Of a stretch of DNA of 11,930 nucleotides, positions 8,501 to 11,930 are shown piece after piece. The notes below the pieces were generated by a model that made no database searches, was not told the origin of the DNA, and was given only the letters and a program-made list of their open reading frames with translations. Every line of letters starts with the position of its first letter. Positions within the stretch are counted from its first letter, which is position 1. The DNA is from Planctomycetota bacterium (lineage in GTDB: Bacteria > Planctomycetota > Phycisphaerae > Phycisphaerales > SM1A02), in contig RFQW01000019.1 in the NCBI GenBank assembly GCA_009924765.1, forward strand, positions 1 to 11,930. The letters run 5' to 3'. The position numbers and the translations under genes were made by a program.

Positions 8501-9320
8501 GGGCACGCTTGATGCGGGACGGCAGGGGGTCGAAACGGCGTGGCGCAGCGATGGGTCGGAGGCGATGCACAGCCTTCGTCGAGCCGCGGTGCGCCTGTGT
8601 CACGCGGCACTGCGATCGGAAGTGCAGCATCACCTGGACTTCGATCCGGGCTATCAGCCGCTGGTGTGGAGCGCACGCGGTCTTGGTTCGCCCGCCTCGC
8701 TGGTGCATTGCGCCGCGCATCGATCGGTGCATGGGGCGTGTCTTGGTGATGGGCCGATGCCGCAGACGGCCATGCAGTTGCAGGAGCGCGTGGATGCGGG
8801 GCGCGGTCGACTGCTTGCGTGCGTGCGCGCCACGCTGCAGGGCCTGGAGGCGCTTTCGCTGGCCAGTGAGCGACTGCAGCAGGCGTTCGCGCGTCCGGCG
8901 CCGGCCGACTGGGGATGGGTGGTTGCGCAGACCCGTGACGATCGAGCGTGGCTCGCCGATCTGCAGCACATCGAGTCGATGTCCGATCGGCAGTTCGCAC
9001 GCCTGCCCGCCTTGGTGGAGGCATGTTGCGAGCGCCTGCGCCGTCTCTCGGGTGGCGGTGCGGCGGCGGTGCGGCAATCGCTGAGCGCTTTCGATCCATG
9101 GATCGAGCGCGCGCAGGCATCACGGCCGCTCGCGGCGTCAGCCGATGCATGGACCGCATTCAAGTGGCAGGTGCGCGAGGCACGGCTCGGGCTGCACGCC
9201 CGTGAAGGCGGCCCGTGGCCCCGGTTGCGGGATGTCGAATCTTCGTGGCAACGTCTGCTCGACCGCTCGCAGGCGGCCAGCGCATCGCCTGTCAGTGATG
9301 GCGGTGTCGCGTCTTCCTGA
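5538..9320 (+). CDS. hrpA: ATP-dependent RNA helicase HrpA (DEAH box)
   Basis: A 1260-residue protein, close to the usual 1300 of bacterial HrpA. It unwinds RNA using ATP; in E. coli, HrpA has been linked to mRNA processing and to relief of stalled ribosomes. Motifs in order: YPLELPVARYREEI (26-39), the typical N-terminal signature; Walker A TGSGKT (55-60); TQPRRLAA (81-88); TDGVLL (127-132); DEVH (150-153); SAT (182-184); ATNVAETSLTVAGI in motif V (295-308); QQRKGRAGR, motif VI (342-350). The HA2 and winged-helix region follows (about 415-545, with SSVDPRERP at 469-477), then an OB-fold segment (about 570-640) and a long DUF3418-type C-terminus that separates HrpA from shorter DEAH helicases such as HrpB. 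The frame is intact throughout. It appears monocistronic, divergent from the FIST gene, and its last 29 bases overlap the small minus-strand gene. Confidence 0.97.
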   Translation: MSTSPAADRHARRRAIREAAVVTPTYPLELPVARYREEIMAAIRANPVVVVQADTGSGKTTQIPKMLLEMGYGVAGEIAHTQPRRLAARATAQRIAAELGVPLGTVVGCQVRFDDRSDDTTRLRVLTDGVLLAQLAGDPLLRRYDAIVIDEVHERSLNVDFLLGSLRRILAKRPDLRVVLSSATLEAERLSQAFDGAPVLSVPGRLFPVEVRWQPTPDAEPADAQQVADAVQACLREGPGDVLVFLPGEREILETAEVLRGRTGDVEVTPLFGRLGDAEQDRAIAACTKRRVTLATNVAETSLTVAGIRWVVDAGLVRINRWSAKSRVQRLLVEAASKASLQQRKGRAGRVAAGVCVRLFSEADFEARADTTTPEILRSNLAGVVLRMKDLGLGDPAAFPFIDPPGERRLHEAEETLREIGAVGTRGELTPLGRKMAKLPVDPRVARVLLEGVRLECGAAACTLAAWLSSVDPRERPADRAQEADLAHTPFRDGDGDLIGALRLWAAWREAQETLGSSALKRWCRERHLSHRRLREWTDVRRQLDRLLRERLQLDPGTDNGVWRSAPVHRAVLAGFATQVALRGRDGQYRLSDGSTFVLHPRSGLARAQPPWVVALEIVDTGRRQARVVARIQPNWVEGAAPHIVKRTLSQPHWVRDTGQVAAWERVSLGQLDLIEKRRVPYGPVNPADARVVFIRSALVEEQLGVDAPFLAANRTTLQDVEAWAQARRRSDLLADAEAVYRFYDQRLPEGVHSRPDFERWRREAERRDPRVLLLQRVHLINEEPDDAAFPRALDAGAGSMPVRYQHAPSAADDGVTLQVPLVSLPDLDAARLEWSVPGHRAELVEALIRSLPKRVRARFQPVEEFTNGFLQSHAPGEGSLRALLAQHLSAASGLVVQASDFDMTAVAPHLLLRVQVMRGERTLLETRDVGAAQRDLHEAVQTARSEAMRAFESGRWCGAPVVAWPDAAPPLPCALRVPCDGASLQVWGTLDAGRQGVETAWRSDGSEAMHSLRRAAVRLCHAALRSEVQHHLDFDPGYQPLVWSARGLGSPASLVHCAAHRSVHGACLGDGPMPQTAMQLQERVDAGRGRLLACVRATLQGLEALSLASERLQQAFARPAPADWGWVVAQTRDDRAWLADLQHIESMSDRQFARLPALVEACCERLRRLSGGGAAAVRQSLSAFDPWIERAQASRPLAASADAWTAFKWQVREARLGLHAREGGPWPRLRDVESSWQRLLDRSQAASASPVSDGGVASS

Positions 9321-9501
9321 GTGCCGCGCGCAGCGTGGCGTTCTCGCGTCGTGTGGCCTCCAGGTCGAATCCCTGATAGGCCACCAGCACGGTCAGGCTT
9401 TCCAGTCGCTCCATCAACTCGCGCATGGGTTGCTCGCCCGCGCCGCTTGCCGCGCATGACGCGCGCAGCTGCTCCAACTCCCTCACCAGTCGAATGTCCA
9501 T
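9292..9501 (-). CDS. Small helical protein of unknown function, 69 residues
   Basis: Not recognised. I chose the ATG at 9501 because GGAGG (9515-9511) lies 9 bases before it, the best Shine-Dalgarno in the window; a longer version starting at 9564 would translate through this site and adds an unlikely Cys-, Arg- and His-rich leader. The product (MDIRLVRELEQLRASC...) is predicted to be almost wholly helical, with Leu-rich spacing in RELEQL and RELMERLESLTVL, a second amphipathic helix (DLEATRRENATLRAALRK) and a basic His-rich end (KTRHRHH). It has neither membrane segment nor signal peptide. A short coiled-coil that pairs with itself or another protein is plausible. The last 29 bases overlap the end of hrpA on the opposite strand. 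The main doubt is whether a short ORF in GC-rich DNA is real; the ribosome binding site favours it. Confidence 0.6.
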   Translation of the reverse strand: MDIRLVRELEQLRASCAASGAGEQPMRELMERLESLTVLVAYQGFDLEATRRENATLRAALRKTRHRHH

Positions 9502-9510
9502 GTTCCACGC

Positions 9511-9515
9511 CCTCC
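9511..9515 (-). promoter_or_regulatory. Shine-Dalgarno site fixing the start of the 69-residue protein
   Basis: The minus strand reads GGAGGGCGTGGAAC directly before the ATG at 9501, with GGAGG centred about 11 bases upstream. The other first genes of transcription units here lack such a site, so it stands out and decides the start. Confidence 0.65.
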
Positions 9516-9634
9516 GGGCACACGATCGGAAGTGGAACCCCCGCATGCAACCCGAAGGATGCACTTGTGTGACGAACGCGGGCGGTTTGTCGCCTCGCAG
9601 ACTGCACAGACGGAAATGGGACAGGCGCGTGCGC

Positions 9635-10276
9635 CTACTTGACCAGGCCCTGCAGCTTCTGCACGGCGCGCTGGGCGGCCGGAGGCGCCTTCTGCATGGC
9701 GCCCGACAGGCTGGCGGGGTCGCGTCGGGCCTCGCCCAGCAGGCGGGTCAGGTGCGCGTCCAGCTCGAACTTCCAGCGCTGCCAGAACTGCTCCAGCTGG
9801 TTGCGGTTGAAGCGGGTCATGGGGTCTTCCACGCCGCTCTGGGCGATGGCCCAGTCGATCAGCTTGCCGCTGGCGGGGTCGAAGCGGTACAGCGCCAGGG
9901 TGTTCTCGAGTCGGCGCCGCAGGCTCAGGAAGGGATCCGTGGCGGCCGGGGGCAGGCCCGTCATGATCTCTTCGGGCTTGCGGCGGTCGATGGCGCCCAG
10001 CCAGCCGCCTTCCTGCTTGGCCTCGACTTCGGTCAGCGTGGTTGGCCGGTGGATGGCCGTCAGCACATCGTCACCGCTGCCATCGGCGGCGATCAGGTCG
10101 GCGGCGCTGGCCAGCAGCGTCTTCACGCCCACGGCCGCAAAGCGCACGTAGATGCTCTGGTCGCTCTTGCCCTGGAAGGTGATGGCCTCGATCTTCATGA
10201 TCGAGCCCACACCCCATTCGGGGCGCTTCGTGGAGCGAACCTTGTCACCCATCTTGAACGCGGTAGCGGTCATCAT
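9635..10276 (-). CDS. DUF3553-like protein with N-terminal SH3-type domain and helical C-terminal region
   Basis: About 213 residues. The first 60 or so (FKMGDKVRSTKRPEWGVGSI, later IYVRF and KTLL) match the DUF3553 pattern, a small beta-barrel of the CarD/SH3 kind in which 'GD-V-P-WG-G' precedes strands that define a compact fold. Its biochemical role is not established; relation to the RNA-polymerase-binding domain of CarD is a structural guess. Residues about 110-213 are mostly helical (SLRRRLENTLALYRFDP, NRNQLEQFWQRWKFELDAHL) and I do not recognise them. Two adjacent ATG codons (10276 and 10273) are equally possible starts, and a third at the Met of MGDKV is not excluded; none has a good Shine-Dalgarno. 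An ORF running further upstream to 10567 is a shadow of the divergent ymdB gene. No terminator is seen in 9502-9634. Confidence 0.85.
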   Translation of the reverse strand: MMTATAFKMGDKVRSTKRPEWGVGSIMKIEAITFQGKSDQSIYVRFAAVGVKTLLASAADLIAADGSGDDVLTAIHRPTTLTEVEAKQEGGWLGAIDRRKPEEIMTGLPPAATDPFLSLRRRLENTLALYRFDPASGKLIDWAIAQSGVEDPMTRFNRNQLEQFWQRWKFELDAHLTRLLGEARRDPASLSGAMQKAPPAAQRAVQKLQGLVK

Positions 10277-10351
10277 CTGTGGTCTGTTTGAGAGAAGGGA
10301 AGTGCCTCGGCGGGAAAAGGCCTGAAGCGTTCCAGTCGCTAGAGTGTACCG
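10277..10351. promoter_or_regulatory. Divergent promoter region between the DUF3553-like gene and the YmdB-family gene
   Basis: Seventy-five bases separate the two start codons. On the plus strand TAGAGT (10340-10345) ends 6 bases before the ATG at 10352, matching a TANNNT -10 box for a transcript that begins at the start codon. On the minus strand no equally placed box is visible for the other gene. No palindromic operator was found. Confidence 0.3.
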
Positions 10352-11179
10352 ATGGCACGCCCGATCCGCATCCTGTTCCTCGGAGACGTCGTGGGGGCGC
10401 CGGGCCGCTCGGCGGTGCAGAAACTGCTGCCCGAACTGCGCCAGCAGGTGCGCGCCGATGCCGTGATCGTGAATGGCGAGAACATCCGCAACGGTTCCGG
10501 CATCACCGCCGACCTGTACCGCGCCTTGCGCGAGGCGGGGGCGGATGCCGTGACGCTTGGCGACCATGTGTACCGCGATTCACGCATCGCGAGCACCATC
10601 GAGGACCCGAACGAGCCCATCCTGCGGCCGTTCAACCTTTCCGCCAAGGCGCCCGGCAAGCGCATGATCCGCATCCCGGCCTTCGGCGAGCGCAGTCGCG
10701 ACATCTTCGTGGCCACGGTGCTGGGGCGCATCACCTTCCCCATGCCGGCGGATGATCCGTTCGCCGCCTGCGACGAACTGCTGCGCACCATTCCCGAGAA
10801 GCGCCCGATCGTGATCGTGGAGGCGCACATGGAGGCCACCAGCGAGAAGGCCGCGCTGGCGCATCATCTGGATGGTCGTGTGGCCGCGGTGCTGGGTTCG
10901 CACACGCATGTGCCGACGGCGGATGAGCGCATTCTTCCCGGCGGCACCGCGTTCCTGACCGACATGGGCATGTGCGGACCGTGCGACGGCGTGATCGGCC
11001 GCGACGCAAGCCGCGTGGTGCATCACATGACCACGGCCATGCCCGTGCAGTTCGAGGTGAGTGGTGGCGAGGTGCGCCTGAGTGGCGCGCTGGTGGAGGT
11101 GAGCACCGACACCGGCCTGGCGATGTCGATCGAGCGCGTGGAAGCGGGCGAGCCGCGACGCACGCGCCTGAAGGCGTGA
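10352..11179 (+). CDS. ymdB: YmdB/TIGR00282-family metallophosphoesterase
   Basis: The 275-residue protein matches the cytoplasmic two-metal phosphodiesterases typified by B. subtilis YmdB, which hydrolyses 2',3'-cyclic nucleotides and affects late adaptive gene expression and biofilm behaviour. Metal-site motifs: GD at 11-12, NGEN at 41-44 with E43 as the probable catalytic Glu, GDH at 70-72, VEAHMEATSEK with H159, and GSHTHVPTADE with H184 and H186, then FLTDMGMCGP (201-210). The length is typical. One difference is D71 where the family usually has Asn in GNH; Asp can also bind metal, so activity is likely kept, perhaps with a changed metal preference. The ATG at 10352 puts the first beta-strand (IRILFLGD) at the N-terminus and has no Shine-Dalgarno. 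The stop lies 15 bases from the convergent sdhB stop, with no terminator hairpin in the gap. The in vivo substrate is unknown. Confidence 0.92.
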   Translation: MARPIRILFLGDVVGAPGRSAVQKLLPELRQQVRADAVIVNGENIRNGSGITADLYRALREAGADAVTLGDHVYRDSRIASTIEDPNEPILRPFNLSAKAPGKRMIRIPAFGERSRDIFVATVLGRITFPMPADDPFAACDELLRTIPEKRPIVIVEAHMEATSEKAALAHHLDGRVAAVLGSHTHVPTADERILPGGTAFLTDMGMCGPCDGVIGRDASRVVHHMTTAMPVQFEVSGGEVRLSGALVEVSTDTGLAMSIERVEAGEPRRTRLKA

Positions 11180-11194
11180 GTCACTCGTTCTGCG

Positions 11195-11930
11195 TCACTT
11201 GCCGCCGAAGAACCGCTTGATGCCGCGCACCGTGGCCTGACGGCCGATGGTGGCGATGCTTTCGGTGAGCGGAATCTCCTTCGGGCACACCTTCACGCAG
11301 TTCTGTGCGTTGCCGCAGTCGTTCACGCCGCCTTCGCCCATGAGCACATCGAGGCGCTCATCGGCCAGCGTGGCGCCGGTGGGATGGCTGTTGAACAGGC
11401 GGGCCTGATTGATGGCGTGCGCGCCGATGAATTCGCTGTCCCACTTGGTGGCGTCGGCTTCCTGATTGAACTGTGGGCAGGCTTCGAGGCAGCAGCCGCA
11501 GCTCATGCAGGTGCTCATCACGTAGCGCTGCTCCTGACTGGCGGGCGTGTCCTTGGGGCCGGCGCCGAGCGAGTAGGTGCCGTCGATGGGCACCCAGGCC
11601 TTCACGCGCTTCAGGTTGTGGAACAGGCGGCTGCGGTCCACGCTGAGGTCGCGCACCACCGGGAACTTGCTCATGGGCTCCAGCGTGATGGTGTTGGTCT
11701 CGTCCACGATCTGGTCGACCAGCGCCGAGCAGCTCTGACGCACGCGACCGTTGATCAACATTGTGCAGCTGCCGCAGACCTCTTCCAGGCAGCCGCTGTC
11801 GTACACCACGGGGGTGCTGGCAGTGCCTTCAACGGTGGTGGGGTTGGCGGCGATCCACTGCAGCAGGCTGATGATGTTGGCGCCAGGCTCCACCGGGGCG
11901 GTGAAGGTTTCGGTGCGGCGCGGGGCGTTG
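11195..11930 (-). CDS. sdhB: Succinate dehydrogenase/fumarate reductase iron-sulfur subunit (5' end outside window)
   Basis: Carries electrons from the flavoprotein SdhA to the quinone site in the membrane-bound complex II. The 244 visible residues are nearly the whole subunit; coding continues past base 11930, so the GTG at 11893 is internal and codes Val. The three clusters can be traced (numbering from the first whole codon in the window): [2Fe-2S] C47, C52, C55 and C67 (SGCLEEVCGSC and RQSC); [4Fe-4S] C141, C144, C147 and C215 (STCMSCGCCLEACP and VCPKEIP); [3Fe-4S] C151, C205 and C211, with the usual five-residue spacing between the last two. The SGCLEEVCGSCTMLINGRVRQSC-type first motif resembles the Bacillus-type enzyme more than E. 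coli SdhB, so a menaquinone-linked enzyme is possible. sdhA and the membrane anchor would be expected upstream, beyond the window; nothing follows sdhB on this strand here. Confidence 0.95.
   Translation of the reverse strand, partial: NAPRRTETFTAPVEPGANIISLLQWIAANPTTVEGTASTPVVYDSGCLEEVCGSCTMLINGRVRQSCSALVDQIVDETNTITLEPMSKFPVVRDLSVDRSRLFHNLKRVKAWVPIDGTYSLGAGPKDTPASQEQRYVMSTCMSCGCCLEACPQFNQEADATKWDSEFIGAHAINQARLFNSHPTGATLADERLDVLMGEGGVNDCGNAQNCVKVCPKEIPLTESIATIGRQATVRGIKRFFGGK

Noticed and set aside
6942..9077. Long open frame of 711 codons on the minus strand inside hrpA
   Set aside because: The product is Arg/His/Gln-rich with no recognisable domain, and hrpA is intact on the other strand. 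GC-biased third positions leave few stops in this frame.
10277..10567. N-terminal extension of the DUF3553-like gene to 10567
   Set aside because: The added 97 residues lie antisense to the start of the ymdB gene and read as low-complexity sequence.

Overview
The window looks like chromosomal DNA from a GC-rich planctomycete, most likely of the class Phycisphaerae. The main clue is two neighbouring secreted proteins whose C-termini carry dockerin-like D-x-D-x-D-G repeats with the 'LLDFG...CPxC...GPC' spacing that I associate with that group. No lineage-specific marker gene such as rRNA is present, so the taxonomy is an inference. There is no sign of an IS, prophage, CRISPR array or tRNA. The content is ordinary chromosomal genes plus one signalling pair.

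Layout from left to right. Bases 1-126 are the tail of a dockerin-like secreted protein, followed by a strong intrinsic terminator (153-187). Bases 393-1943 encode a secreted seven-bladed beta-propeller whose C-terminal repeat is cut short by a frame change; its lost second half is still readable at 1919-1993. On the minus strand a two-gene unit follows: a FIST-domain sensor (5417-4308), then, through a 4-base GTGA overlap, a PAS-PAS-GGDEF-EAL cyclic-di-GMP enzyme (4311-2031). The EAL half of that enzyme is broken by a perfect 13-bp tandem duplication (2418-2443), while the GGDEF half is intact.

Divergent from the FIST gene is hrpA (5538-9320), a full-length DEAH-box RNA helicase. A small unrecognised 69-residue helical protein (9501-9292, minus) overlaps its end tail to tail. 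Next is a minus-strand DUF3553-like protein (10276-9635), divergent from a YmdB-family metallophosphoesterase (10352-11179). The window ends inside sdhB (11930-11195, minus), the iron-sulfur subunit of succinate dehydrogenase.

The most interesting points are the coupled FIST/c-di-GMP module, whose phosphodiesterase half is off because of one extra copy of a 13-bp unit and could in principle switch back; a second frameshift about 0.5 kb away in the convergent propeller gene; and a TANNNT box 6-8 nt before the start codon of three genes, which suggests leaderless transcripts. None of these amounts to a clearly new biological system.
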